DNA of 64,000 nucleotides from Alphaproteobacteria bacterium (GTDB lineage Bacteria > Myxococcota_A > UBA796 > GCA-2862545). A program made the translations under genes and the position numbers. Of this stretch, positions 52,140 through 59,965 are shown piece by piece. The stretch's first letter is position 1. Every line of letters begins with the position of its first letter. A model generated the notes under the pieces. That model had not been told where the DNA came from. It did no database searches and saw only the letters and a list, made by a program, of their open reading frames with translations. The stretch is from positions 186,001 through 250,000 of the forward strand of contig JACKET010000003.1 of assembly GCA_020632875.1 (NCBI GenBank), read 5' to 3'.

Positions 52140-53924
52140 CTACTCCTCGATGAGGCCGCCGCCGTCCCACTGACCGATCGAGAAGATGACGAACTCGGCC
52201 GGCTTCACCGGGCAGATGCCCACCTGCACGTTCACCTGGCCGGCGTCGATGAGGTAGCGGGGGTTCGTCTCTTCGTCGCACTTGACGTAGAAGGCCTCTT
52301 CCGGCGTCTTGCCGAAGAGCGCGCCCGAGCGCCACACGCGCATCAGGTACGCGCGCACGTCACGGGTGAGCTTGCTCCAGAGGAACTTGTCGTTCGGCTC
52401 GAAGACGGCCCACTGCATGCCCTGCATGATCGACTGCTCGACCATGATGAACAGGCGGCGGACGTTGACGTACTTCCAGGAGGGGTCGGACTTCGTCGCG
52501 AGGGTACGGGCACCCCACACGCGGATGCCGCGGTCCTTGAAGATCCGGATGACGTTGATGCCGCGGTCGTTGTACTGACCCTGCTCGATCCGGTTGATGT
52601 TCTGCGACAGGCCGGTGATGCCCTGCACGATCTCGTTCGCGGGCGCCTTGTGCACGCCGCGCTCGGTGTCGACGCGGGCGAACACGCCGGCGACGTGGCC
52701 GGACGGCGGCACGAACAGCTCGTTGCGCTCGGTCTTGATGAGCTTGCGGCGGAGCGCGCTCGGGACCTTGATGTGATCCTGGTTGCCCACGAACCAGCTC
52801 GGCTTCGTGATCTTGAGCCACGGCACGTAGATGGCGCCGTAGCCCTTGTCGGAGGCCGGGATGTCCATGTCGCCGGTCGAGACGATCGGCCCGTCGAGGA
52901 TGGCGAAGCGATCCTTGCGGGTCTCGCAGTGCTCGAGCATCTCGCGCTGCTGGTTCAGCGACAGGCCCGGTGCGACGTGGATGGCCATGTCGTCGGTGTC
53001 GTCGAACGCGTACAGCCCGAGCTTGTCGGCCTGGTTCTCGCGGATGGAGCAGTCGAGATCCTTCACGCCCATGATGTAGACGTAGGACTTCCCACCGCCG
53101 TTGTCGTAGAAGCCGTTGACGCCCGCGACGAAGTTGAAGATCGAGGGCTGCGAGAGCCACTGACGGAACTCGTCCTTCAGGTTCTCGTCGCTCGTGAGGG
53201 CCTCGAACACCGCGTCGGCGGCGTCGTCGGGATCGTCGATGCTGCGGCCGACGAGATCCTCGATCGAGCGGGTCTCGACCAGGAACTGCGCGAAGTAGCT
53301 CTGCAGCCAGCGGAAGAACTCGGACTTGTTGGTGACCGGGAACGGCGGGACCGAGTACTCGGACATCATCGCCGTGCCTTCGACCGACTTGAACTCGAAG
53401 CCGTAGACCTCGAGGAGCTCCTTCGCGGTCTTGGGCTGGGGCTTGTCGAGCGAGAACTGCTCGTGCACCTGGTTGAGGAGATCCTCGACCGCCGCGTCGT
53501 CTTCGGTGATGACCTTGCCCTGGGCGTCGAGCATCTCGTCGGAGACCTCGACACTGGCCTTGCCGACCGTGATCTTGGTCTTGCCGGCGCCGCCCTTGCC
53601 GATGGAGGGCTTGTGGCCGTTGAGCTCGAGGAGCGCCTTCACGTCGCGCACCGCACCGCGCTTGAGGCGGAAGGCGTGCGTGAGGGCGGTGACCGCCTGC
53701 TCGGTGGACTTGGCCGGGATCGTTCCGCGGGTGTCGACCAGCTGGGGGACGACCTTGCCGCGGATCGCGCGGGTGCCGTCGCTCGCGCTGATGGCGACCG
53801 CGTCGATGTTCGGCTCGTACTTGAAGATGCCGATGAAGCCCGGGACGGAGGTTGCGACCGACGCAATCGGCTTCGCGCCGGAGTCGACTTCACGGATGTA
53901 AACGCCTGGAGTGTGGTATTCCAT
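52140..53924 (-). CDS. CIS sheath protein 1 (main sheath, with insertion)
   Basis: This 594-residue sheath begins MEYHTPGVYIREVDSGAKPI, the canonical CIS sheath start, and ends YLIDAGQVNVQVGICPVKPAEFVIF. The core motifs FAILDGPI, YVPWLKI, VPPSGHVAGVFARVDTERGVHKAPAN, IRVWGARTLATKSDPSWKYVNVRR and MQWAVFEPND are intact. Residues about 85-235 hold an insertion compared with a minimal sheath; it may form an outer surface domain. It lies 7 bases after the DUF4255 gene and is followed by a strong terminator. Confidence 0.95.
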   Translation of the reverse strand: MEYHTPGVYIREVDSGAKPIASVATSVPGFIGIFKYEPNIDAVAISASDGTRAIRGKVVPQLVDTRGTIPAKSTEQAVTALTHAFRLKRGAVRDVKALLELNGHKPSIGKGGAGKTKITVGKASVEVSDEMLDAQGKVITEDDAAVEDLLNQVHEQFSLDKPQPKTAKELLEVYGFEFKSVEGTAMMSEYSVPPFPVTNKSEFFRWLQSYFAQFLVETRSIEDLVGRSIDDPDDAADAVFEALTSDENLKDEFRQWLSQPSIFNFVAGVNGFYDNGGGKSYVYIMGVKDLDCSIRENQADKLGLYAFDDTDDMAIHVAPGLSLNQQREMLEHCETRKDRFAILDGPIVSTGDMDIPASDKGYGAIYVPWLKITKPSWFVGNQDHIKVPSALRRKLIKTERNELFVPPSGHVAGVFARVDTERGVHKAPANEIVQGITGLSQNINRIEQGQYNDRGINVIRIFKDRGIRVWGARTLATKSDPSWKYVNVRRLFIMVEQSIMQGMQWAVFEPNDKFLWSKLTRDVRAYLMRVWRSGALFGKTPEEAFYVKCDEETNPRYLIDAGQVNVQVGICPVKPAEFVIFSIGQWDGGGLIEE

Positions 53925-53931
53925 TTCCTAC

Positions 53932-54774
53932 CTATTCCTCGCTTTCACTTGAGCTCTCGTCGTCGATCCGACGGGGATTGTGGCCCTGGGGGCCGAAGGG
54001 TGACTTGAAGCGCCCGGAGCCGGACGCGGGGGCCTCGCGCGGAGGCAGGCGACCGGAGGGACGGGCGGGGCCCGACTCGCGGTGCGTGGGAGCGGCCCCC
54101 ATGGAGCGGACGGTCGTGGGATCGGCCGCCACCAGGGAACCCTCCATCGAGCAGCGCGCACAGTACGTCAGGTACGGCCGGTACGGCGCTTCGTGGATGG
54201 TGAAGAAGTTGATCGCATCACCGATCGACAGGTCGTCCTCGAGGGAGAGGGAGACCTTCTCGATGATGATGTTCTCGTCGTCCTGGTCGAATTCCTCCGT
54301 CCACGGGTCGCCGTTGGAGTTCACGATCTCTCCACCGGGGAGGATGTAGCGGCGGGGACGGTACAGCAGATGGGTGGACTCGTGCATCGCGAGGAGCACG
54401 AAACCGAGCAATCGCTCGGCGTCGGACCGGAACTTGCTGTGAACGGCGATCAGGTAGAAGAGGTCGAGGTAGAGCGGGGCGCGCTCGTAGAACACGCGGC
54501 CGAGCTCGGGCTTGTTGAACTTCGCGCCGCGGAAGCGCTTGGAGTTCAGCAGCGCCGTGTTCTGGACCGCCTTGTACATGTAGACGTAGACGACCTCTTC
54601 GCGATCCTTCGGGACGAACGAGAGATCTTCTTCGATGCGGGGCGGCGCGCGGTCGAACTCCCAGTTGTCCATCAGGTGGCGATGCAGCGCCTCGGTGACC
54701 TGACCGATCAGGTCGACACCCTGCATGGGCCCCCGTTCGGTGCCGGGAGCGAGCGGACGGTTGGTCGTGATCAT
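53932..54774 (-). CDS. DUF4255 / Pvc16-type tail terminator protein
   Basis: This 280-residue protein has the DUF4255 pattern: VDLIGQVTEALHRHLMDNW, VYVYMYKAVQNTALLN, APLYLDLFYLIAVHSKF and LLGFVLLAMHEST. In eCIS the Afp16/Pvc16 protein caps the sheath and tube at the distal end and ends polymerisation. The last 65 residues form a Pro/Ser/Glu-rich disordered tail (DDESSSESEE), an unusual addition. It is coupled to the gene upstream by an ATGA overlap and lies 7 bases before the main sheath gene. Confidence 0.92.
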   Translation of the reverse strand: MITTNRPLAPGTERGPMQGVDLIGQVTEALHRHLMDNWEFDRAPPRIEEDLSFVPKDREEVVYVYMYKAVQNTALLNSKRFRGAKFNKPELGRVFYERAPLYLDLFYLIAVHSKFRSDAERLLGFVLLAMHESTHLLYRPRRYILPGGEIVNSNGDPWTEEFDQDDENIIIEKVSLSLEDDLSIGDAINFFTIHEAPYRPYLTYCARCSMEGSLVAADPTTVRSMGAAPTHRESGPARPSGRLPPREAPASGSGRFKSPFGPQGHNPRRIDDESSSESEE

Positions 54775-55223
54775 CGGCGGGCGGCCTCCTCGCGATCCCG
54801 GGCCGCGCGGCGTGCGCGCAGGAACGGGAGCGGGATGGGCTCGGGACCGAGATCGAGGTCGGCGATGGGGCTGCGGGCGCTGCGGGCCTCGGCGTTCTCG
54901 CGGAACACCATGGGCACGCGGTCGACCGAGGGACGGGAGAGGTGCTGGCGGGAGCCGTCGAAGACCTGCTCGCGCTTCGGACCCTCGGGCTCCATCGAGA
55001 TCGGGTACCGGATGACGCGCTTCAGCAGCGGGGCGTTCGGACCCGCCTCGGGCATGCGGAACTGCGACATCGGCACTGGGCGGTGATCCCACACCATCGT
55101 GCTCGAGTCGCCGAGATCGAACTCCTCCCAGGGAGTGCGGTCTTCGTTGCGACCCTGCAGGCGCTGCAGGAGCGGGCGCTCGACGGTCACGACCTGACCG
55201 ACGACCTCGCGCTCCAGGCGCAT
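54771..55223 (-). CDS. CIS-cluster protein of unknown function, first gene of the operon
   Basis: This protein of about 150 residues is the first minus-strand gene of the CIS operon and overlaps the DUF4255 start by ATGA. It is basic and Pro/Arg-rich (RVPMVFRENAEARSARS, FLRARRAARDREEAARR) and I recognise no family. The start is uncertain: ATG 55223 has no SD, while CTG 55253 lies 4 bases after GGGGGAGG and would add ten residues. Possible roles include tail completion or regulation, but nothing in the sequence decides. Confidence 0.7.
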   Translation of the reverse strand: MRLEREVVGQVVTVERPLLQRLQGRNEDRTPWEEFDLGDSSTMVWDHRPVPMSQFRMPEAGPNAPLLKRVIRYPISMEPEGPKREQVFDGSRQHLSRPSVDRVPMVFRENAEARSARSPIADLDLGPEPIPLPFLRARRAARDREEAARR

Positions 55224-55278
55224 CTGCGCGACGTGGCGGGGCTTGACCCTCAGAGAACCTCCCCCGGTGGTGGGTTGG

Positions 55279-55293
55279 CAGGTTTCCCACCTG
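55279..55293. promoter_or_regulatory. Inverted repeat in the divergent promoter region
   Basis: CAGGT-TTCCC-ACCTG is a 5-bp inverted repeat between the minus-strand CIS operon and the plus-strand LGN-motif gene. A wider GGTGGG/CCCACC repeat overlaps it. It could be an operator controlling both directions. No clear promoter hexamers were identified. This is a weak call. Confidence 0.25.
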
Positions 55294-55382
55294 GCGAGGC
55301 AAAGATCAAGACCCTCGGCGCAGTTTTTCGGGACGCCACAGGGGAAGTACGGCCGCACCGGGCACCATGATAGGCTCGGTCC

Positions 55383-56081
55383 ATGTCGAACGGCTCGGAT
55401 CAGGCGCGCACCACCACGGTCTCGGAGGTGCTCGACCGCAGCAAGAAACCAGCCAGCTCCCGCGGCACCGGCCTGTCGGGGCTCGCCGGAAAGCTCGGCA
55501 ACGACGAGCTCATGGCGCGCCTCGAGCAGGGGAACGGCAGCCGCGACGACCTCCTCGAGCTGCTGGCTTCCCGCCTCGACACCATGCGTCAGGCGCAGGA
55601 GGCCGAGGTCGAGCTCACCAAGCGGATGGACAACCACTTCCGCACCGCGCTCGGCGAGAGCCACAACCGGGGCAACGAGCCCCAGCCGAAGCGGTGGATC
55701 GAGGCCGCGCGCCTCTACGAGGCCGCCGCGAAGGCCCTGTGCTCGGGCCAGCTCCAGAAGGGCAATGCCCTGGTCGAGCAGGCCTCGAAGGCCGACAAGA
55801 AGGCCTTCGACGAGGTGCAGGGGCTCGTCGAGTACGACAAGCGCCTCGAAGACAGCAGCGCCGAGCAGGCCGCGGCGGCCATGCCCCAGATCTCGGGGGA
55901 CGTCGCGTGCACCGACTGCCCCCTGCCCGAGGGCATCGCGCGCCTCGCCCACGAGATCCAGGAGGTCACGAACACCGGCCTCTCCGCCATCAAGGGCGAG
56001 CGTCGCGAGCTCGATCCCTGGTGGGGCGAAGAGGAGGAAGAAGAGGAGGAAGGCGCCGAAGGCGGGGGCGGCGGTGGCTGA
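55383..56081 (+). CDS. LGN-motif protein divergent from the CIS operon, candidate cargo or chaperone
   Basis: This 232-residue helical protein contains LAGKLGNDELMARLEQGNG near its N-terminus, similar to the LGN motif of the gene at 27863. The middle is coiled-coil-like (RQAQEAEVELTKRMDNHF, EAARLYEAAAKALCSG) with a CTDC pair near residue 177. It ends in runs of Glu and Gly. No enzymatic motif was seen. It is divergent from the CIS operon and overlaps the argE-like gene by 8 bases. A role as CIS cargo or assembly helper is inferred from the motif and position. Confidence 0.75.
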   Translation: MSNGSDQARTTTVSEVLDRSKKPASSRGTGLSGLAGKLGNDELMARLEQGNGSRDDLLELLASRLDTMRQAQEAEVELTKRMDNHFRTALGESHNRGNEPQPKRWIEAARLYEAAAKALCSGQLQKGNALVEQASKADKKAFDEVQGLVEYDKRLEDSSAEQAAAAMPQISGDVACTDCPLPEGIARLAHEIQEVTNTGLSAIKGERRELDPWWGEEEEEEEEGAEGGGGGG

Positions 56082-57219
56082 GCCCGCGGTCGTCGGCCTG
56101 CTCCGCCGGCTCGTCGCCCACCCCACGATCTCGAGCCGCCCGATCCTCGAGTGTGCGGCCGACGTGGCCCAGCGCTGCGCCGATCTCGGGTTCCGCGTCG
56201 AGCGGTTCGTCGACCCGCGCGACGCGCAGAAGGCCTCGGTCATCGCGTCGATCGGGCCCGAGGGCACCGACGGGCTCGTGATCTCGGGCCACATGGACGT
56301 CGTGCCCGTCGAAGGCCAGCCCTGGACCACCGATCCGTTCGTGCTGACCGAGCGCGACGGCAGGCTGCACGCCCGCGGGTCGGCCGACATGAAGGGCTTC
56401 ATCGCCGCGACCCTCGTGGCGCTCGCCCGCATCGCACCCGGCGAGTACCGCCGCGAGCTCGTGCTGATCTGGACGCACGACGAAGAGGTCGGGTGTCTCG
56501 GCAGCGCGGCCCTCGCGACGCACCTCGCCGCGATCGCCCGGCCCCTGCCGACCGACGCGCTCATCGGCGAGCCCACGAGCTTCCAGATCCTCCGCATGCA
56601 CCCCGGGCACGTCGCGATCGAGGTCGACGTCCACGGGAAGGCCGCGCACTCGAGCCGTCCCGACCTCGGCATCAACGCGATCGAGGGCATCGCGAAGGTC
56701 GTGCGAGCCGTCGAGCAGGTCGCGGCCGAGCTGGCCCGCGAGCCCGCCGACCTGCCCGAGCTGCCGCGCCCGATCGTCGCGGTGAACGTCGCCGAGATCA
56801 CGGGGGGCACGGCGATCAACATCGTGCCCGACCACGCGCGCGTGCGCGTCGGCTACCGCCCGCTGCCGGGCCAGGATCCGCACGCCGTGTTCGAGCGGAT
56901 CCGGGCACGCGTCGCGGATCTCGCCCTGCCCGGCGGGTTCGACGCGCGGGTGCTGCGCGTCACCCCCGCCATGCTCACGCCGCGCCACACGCCCCTCGAG
57001 CACTGCCTCGCCGAGCACGCCCACACGCACGAGGTGGGGGCGGCGAGCTTCGCGACCGACGGCGGCAACCTCGCGAAGCTCGGGATGCGCCCGCTGGTTT
57101 TCGGGCCCGGCGACATCGACGTGGCGCACAAGGCCGACGAGTTCGTCCCCACGGCCGAGCTCGTGCGGGCGGTCGACATCGTCGAGCAGGTCGTGCGCCG
57201 CCACTGCTGCGGCCAGTGA
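56074..57219 (+). CDS. argE: ArgE/DapE-family metallopeptidase (acetylornithine deacetylase-like)
   Basis: This 381-residue M20 enzyme has SGHMDVVPVEGQPW (first zinc His and Asp), GRGSADMKG-like ARGSADMKGF, the catalytic THDEEVGCLGS and GEPTSFQ. A dimerisation domain with PGHVAIEVDVHGKAAHSS follows. ArgE removes the acetyl group from N-acetylornithine in arginine synthesis; DapE-like or other deacylase activity is possible. A GTG start overlaps the upstream stop by 8 bases, suggesting one transcript with the LGN-motif gene. Confidence 0.92.
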   Translation: MAEPAVVGLLRRLVAHPTISSRPILECAADVAQRCADLGFRVERFVDPRDAQKASVIASIGPEGTDGLVISGHMDVVPVEGQPWTTDPFVLTERDGRLHARGSADMKGFIAATLVALARIAPGEYRRELVLIWTHDEEVGCLGSAALATHLAAIARPLPTDALIGEPTSFQILRMHPGHVAIEVDVHGKAAHSSRPDLGINAIEGIAKVVRAVEQVAAELAREPADLPELPRPIVAVNVAEITGGTAINIVPDHARVRVGYRPLPGQDPHAVFERIRARVADLALPGGFDARVLRVTPAMLTPRHTPLEHCLAEHAHTHEVGAASFATDGGNLAKLGMRPLVFGPGDIDVAHKADEFVPTAELVRAVDIVEQVVRRHCCGQ

Positions 57220-57322
57220 GCCATCTCGGCGGGGGCATCGACTGTTCTCGGCGCGGTGACCAGCGGAACGTTCTCGTCGCGGCGCATCGAACGTGCGACC
57301 CGAGCGCCGCCGCCGGCCTGAT

Positions 57323-57355
57323 AGGGAACGGGAGCGGGAACGGGAGCGGGAACGG
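57323..57355. repeat. 12-base tandem repeat
   Basis: GGGAACGGGAGC is repeated 2.75 times (33 bases) in the 172-base gap between two convergent genes. Just after it lie two small hairpins, GGCGG/CCGCC and CGCGC/GCGCG, which might serve as a bidirectional terminator. No gene is seen in the gap. Confidence 0.6.
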
Positions 57356-57391
57356 GCGGAGTCCGCCGCGCATTGCGCGATGGGCGCCTAC

Positions 57392-58222
57392 CTATGTCTC
57401 CGTCCCCTTCCCGCGCAGCTGCTGCAGCGCCGCGGGCGGCGGCACGTCGGGCTCCGGCTCGGATGCGCGGGCCTTCGCCGTGTGGAGCAGCTGCACCACC
57501 CGATCGAGCTCGGCCGACTGCCCGCCCCAGAGGATCCGGTGCTCCTCGTCGCCGATCCGGAGGTGGAGCGTCGGCACCAGGCCCCGCCGGACGTGGGCCG
57601 AGACCTCGCTCCAGGGTGCGCGGATCGTGATCGGCACGCCGAGGCGCTGCGTTTCGAGCACGAGCTGCTTCGGATCGAGGTGCAGCGTGCACCGGCGCCC
57701 GTCGCGCGCCAGGGCCCCCATCGCCACGAGCCCGAACGCCGTGGCCAGCAGCGCCGGGATCGGGATCGGATCCCCCACGAACACCGGTGCGAGGAAGGAG
57801 GCGAGCAGGAACAGGATCCAGGAAGCCGTGCGACGAACGGGGAGCTCGATGCGGGCGGAGTACAGCTCCTCGGTCGCGCCGAGGGGGGCCGTGGGGACGT
57901 GCGAGGCCGTGCCCTCGAGCTGCGACGCCGCGATGCCCAGCACGGTGGCGGCGACGAGAGACACCCAGCCGACCGCCCCCATCCACGCCGCCGCAGGCAT
58001 CACCAGCACGGCGGCGATCAACACCACCCGCAGCGCATCGCCGAACGCGAGCTGGAGTGGATCCGCCCAGCGCCGGGCGAGGATCAGCGCGATGGCGAAG
58101 GCCGTCGGCAGGACCGTCCAGGCCCCGCCGTACAGCGCGACGACGAGCAGCTGGGGAACCGCCACGAGGGCCGCTTCGACCGCCGGAGCCAGATGCAGTG
58201 CCGGGGGCGCCTCTTCGGTCAC
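57392..58222 (-). CDS. Membrane protein with C-terminal cytoplasmic domain, unknown function
   Basis: This protein of about 276 residues has five or six hydrophobic helices in the first 170 residues (LLVVALYGGAWTVLPTAFAIALIL, RVVLIAAVLVMPAAAWMG) and a soluble C-terminal beta-domain of about 90 residues (CTLHLDPKQLVLETQRLGVPITI, then EHRILWGG). The C-terminal domain looks PH-like. It is the last gene of the polyamine-like operon. The start is GTG 58222 (overlapping the upstream stop as GTGA) or ATG 58240. Confidence 0.75.
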   Translation of the reverse strand: MTEEAPPALHLAPAVEAALVAVPQLLVVALYGGAWTVLPTAFAIALILARRWADPLQLAFGDALRVVLIAAVLVMPAAAWMGAVGWVSLVAATVLGIAASQLEGTASHVPTAPLGATEELYSARIELPVRRTASWILFLLASFLAPVFVGDPIPIPALLATAFGLVAMGALARDGRRCTLHLDPKQLVLETQRLGVPITIRAPWSEVSAHVRRGLVPTLHLRIGDEEHRILWGGQSAELDRVVQLLHTAKARASEPEPDVPPPAALQQLRGKGTET

Positions 58223-59781
58223 TGACGGTAGTGCGTCCATCCGCGCTTGTAGTACTTCGCGAGCACCGCGTCGCCGAGGCGGTTCACCTCGACCGGGCGC
58301 CGCTGCATGTCGCGCGGGAACGTCCACATGGCGGCGAGCGCGGGGGCGTCGAGGAACCGGGTGCCCGCCGGCACCGGGAGGGTGGCGGGGTCGACGCCCG
58401 CCGGCATCACGACGGCGAAGCCCCACTCCCCGAACGACGGCACCTGCACGTGCGATGCGTGCACCGAACGCGCAACGGGCCCATCCTGGACGGCCTCCTC
58501 GAGGGTGGCGACGATGCACCAGAACGCCTCGGGCGCGTAGTACGGGCTGGTCGCCTGGGTGACCAGGGCGCCACCGTCCCGGAGCCGCCGCAGCGCGAGG
58601 CGGTACGTCGACACCGCGTAGAGCCGCGCCAGGTCGGCGTCGTTCGGGTCGGGCAGGTCGAGGATCACGACGTCGTAGCGGTCGGTCGTGCGCTCGAGGA
58701 ACTTCACGGCATCCTCGTGGTGCACGACCACCCGCGGATCGGCGAGCGCGCCGCCCGAGAGGGCCGCGAGCGCGGAGTTCTCGGTGAAGATCCGGGTGAC
58801 GGCCGGGTCGAGGTCGACGAGATCGACCACGCGCGGGTCGGCGAAGTCGAGCACCCGGCGCACCGCGAGGCCGTCGCCCCCGCCCAGGATCAGCACGCGC
58901 TCGGCGCGCGTCGCGAGCAGCGGCGGCAGGACGAGGGCCTCGTGGTAGCGGTACTCGTCGATGCTCGAGAACTGCAGGTTCCCGTTCAGGTACAGGCGCA
59001 CGTCGTCGTGCCAGCGCGTGACCACCATGCGCTGGTAGCCCGTGTCGGCCGCGAAGATCACCTCGTCCTGGTAGAGCTGGTCCTCGAGCCACCGCGTCGT
59101 CCCGGCCCCCGTGACGAGCACGCCGAACAGCCCGACGGCGATCGCGCCGCTCGCGGCCGTCCACGGCTTCCAGTCGGGGATCCCCCGACGCAGCACGGCG
59201 ATCGCCATCCACGCGACCCCCACGTTCAGCAGCCCCAGCAGGGCCGCCGCCCGCACGGCACCGAGCCACGGCAGCAGCACGAGCGGGAAGGCGATCGAGC
59301 CGGCCAGCGCACCGAGGTAGTCGAGCGCGAGGACGTGGCTCACCGCGATCCGCAGGTCGACGTGCTGCTTCAGGATGCGGAGGATCAACGGGATCTCCAC
59401 GCCCACGAGCGCCCCGACCGCCAGGGTCACGAGCGCGAGGACGAAGACGTACCCCTCCCCCACCACCGCGAAGGCCGTGAAGAGCGCGAGGGCCGACGTG
59501 CCGCCGACCGCCGCGACCGCGATCTCGGCGACGACGAACGCGCGCGCCTCGTGCCGCTCGGGCACGTACTGCGCGACGAACGCGCCCATGCCCATCGCGA
59601 ACAGGAACCAGCCGATGACCAGGGAGAACACGGTGACCGACGCGCCGAGCAGGTACGTCGAGAGCGTGCCCGCGACGAGCTCGTAGACGAGGCCCGCGAG
59701 CGCCACGCCGAACACCGACGCGAGCAGGACGAGCTCCCGCGCCCCCGGACGCCCCCCGGGCGCAGCGTCGCTACTTCCCAC
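58219..59781 (-). CDS. Membrane-embedded spermidine synthase-like protein
   Basis: This 520-residue protein has about seven membrane helices in the first 215 residues, then a soluble aminopropyltransferase domain: DTGYQRMVVTRW, LYLNGNLQFSSIDEYRYHEALV, the SAM-binding VLILGGGDGLAVRRVL and ILDLPDPND. These are the motifs of SpeE-family enzymes that move aminopropyl groups from decarboxylated SAM. The membrane-fused form with DUF350 and DUF4178 neighbours is a recurrent bacterial module whose substrate is not established. It has a GTG start. Confidence 0.92.
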   Translation of the reverse strand: MGSSDAAPGGRPGARELVLLASVFGVALAGLVYELVAGTLSTYLLGASVTVFSLVIGWFLFAMGMGAFVAQYVPERHEARAFVVAEIAVAAVGGTSALALFTAFAVVGEGYVFVLALVTLAVGALVGVEIPLILRILKQHVDLRIAVSHVLALDYLGALAGSIAFPLVLLPWLGAVRAAALLGLLNVGVAWMAIAVLRRGIPDWKPWTAASGAIAVGLFGVLVTGAGTTRWLEDQLYQDEVIFAADTGYQRMVVTRWHDDVRLYLNGNLQFSSIDEYRYHEALVLPPLLATRAERVLILGGGDGLAVRRVLDFADPRVVDLVDLDPAVTRIFTENSALAALSGGALADPRVVVHHEDAVKFLERTTDRYDVVILDLPDPNDADLARLYAVSTYRLALRRLRDGGALVTQATSPYYAPEAFWCIVATLEEAVQDGPVARSVHASHVQVPSFGEWGFAVVMPAGVDPATLPVPAGTRFLDAPALAAMWTFPRDMQRRPVEVNRLGDAVLAKYYKRGWTHYRQ

Positions 59782-59965
59782 CGTGCAGGCCGCCCCCGAT
59801 GAACACGCGCCCCGAGCCCGCGGAGCCGTTGCGCAGCGACACCTGCTGCGAGAGCGAGTCGTCGGCCCCCCATCCGCTCGCCCCGGCCATCGCGGCGGCC
59901 GCCGTGAGGCCGCCCCCGAGACAGAGCACGACGACCGCGACGGCGAGGCTCAGCGTGCCCTTCAT
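59771..59965 (-). CDS. Small exported protein of the DUF4178/SpeE operon
   Basis: This 64-residue protein has a hydrophobic signal-like start (MKGTLSLAVAVVVLCLGGG), then an Ala-rich and Gly/Ser-rich segment ending VFIGGGLHGGK. A Cys at position 15 lies inside the hydrophobic core, so a lipoprotein signal is not clear. It overlaps both neighbours (ATGA with the DUF4178 gene; 11 bases with the spermidine synthase-like gene), which supports it being real. Confidence 0.72.
   Translation of the reverse strand: MKGTLSLAVAVVVLCLGGGLTAAAAMAGASGWGADDSLSQQVSLRNGSAGSGRVFIGGGLHGGK

Noticed and set aside
55294..55382. Sigma-54 promoter (GG-N10-GC) in the divergent region before the CIS operon
   Set aside because: Candidate GG and GC pairs on both strands had the wrong spacing.
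57323..57355. CRISPR-like or mobile-element repeat
   Set aside because: Units are 12 bases, directly adjacent and without spacers; no transposase or inverted ends were seen anywhere in the window.
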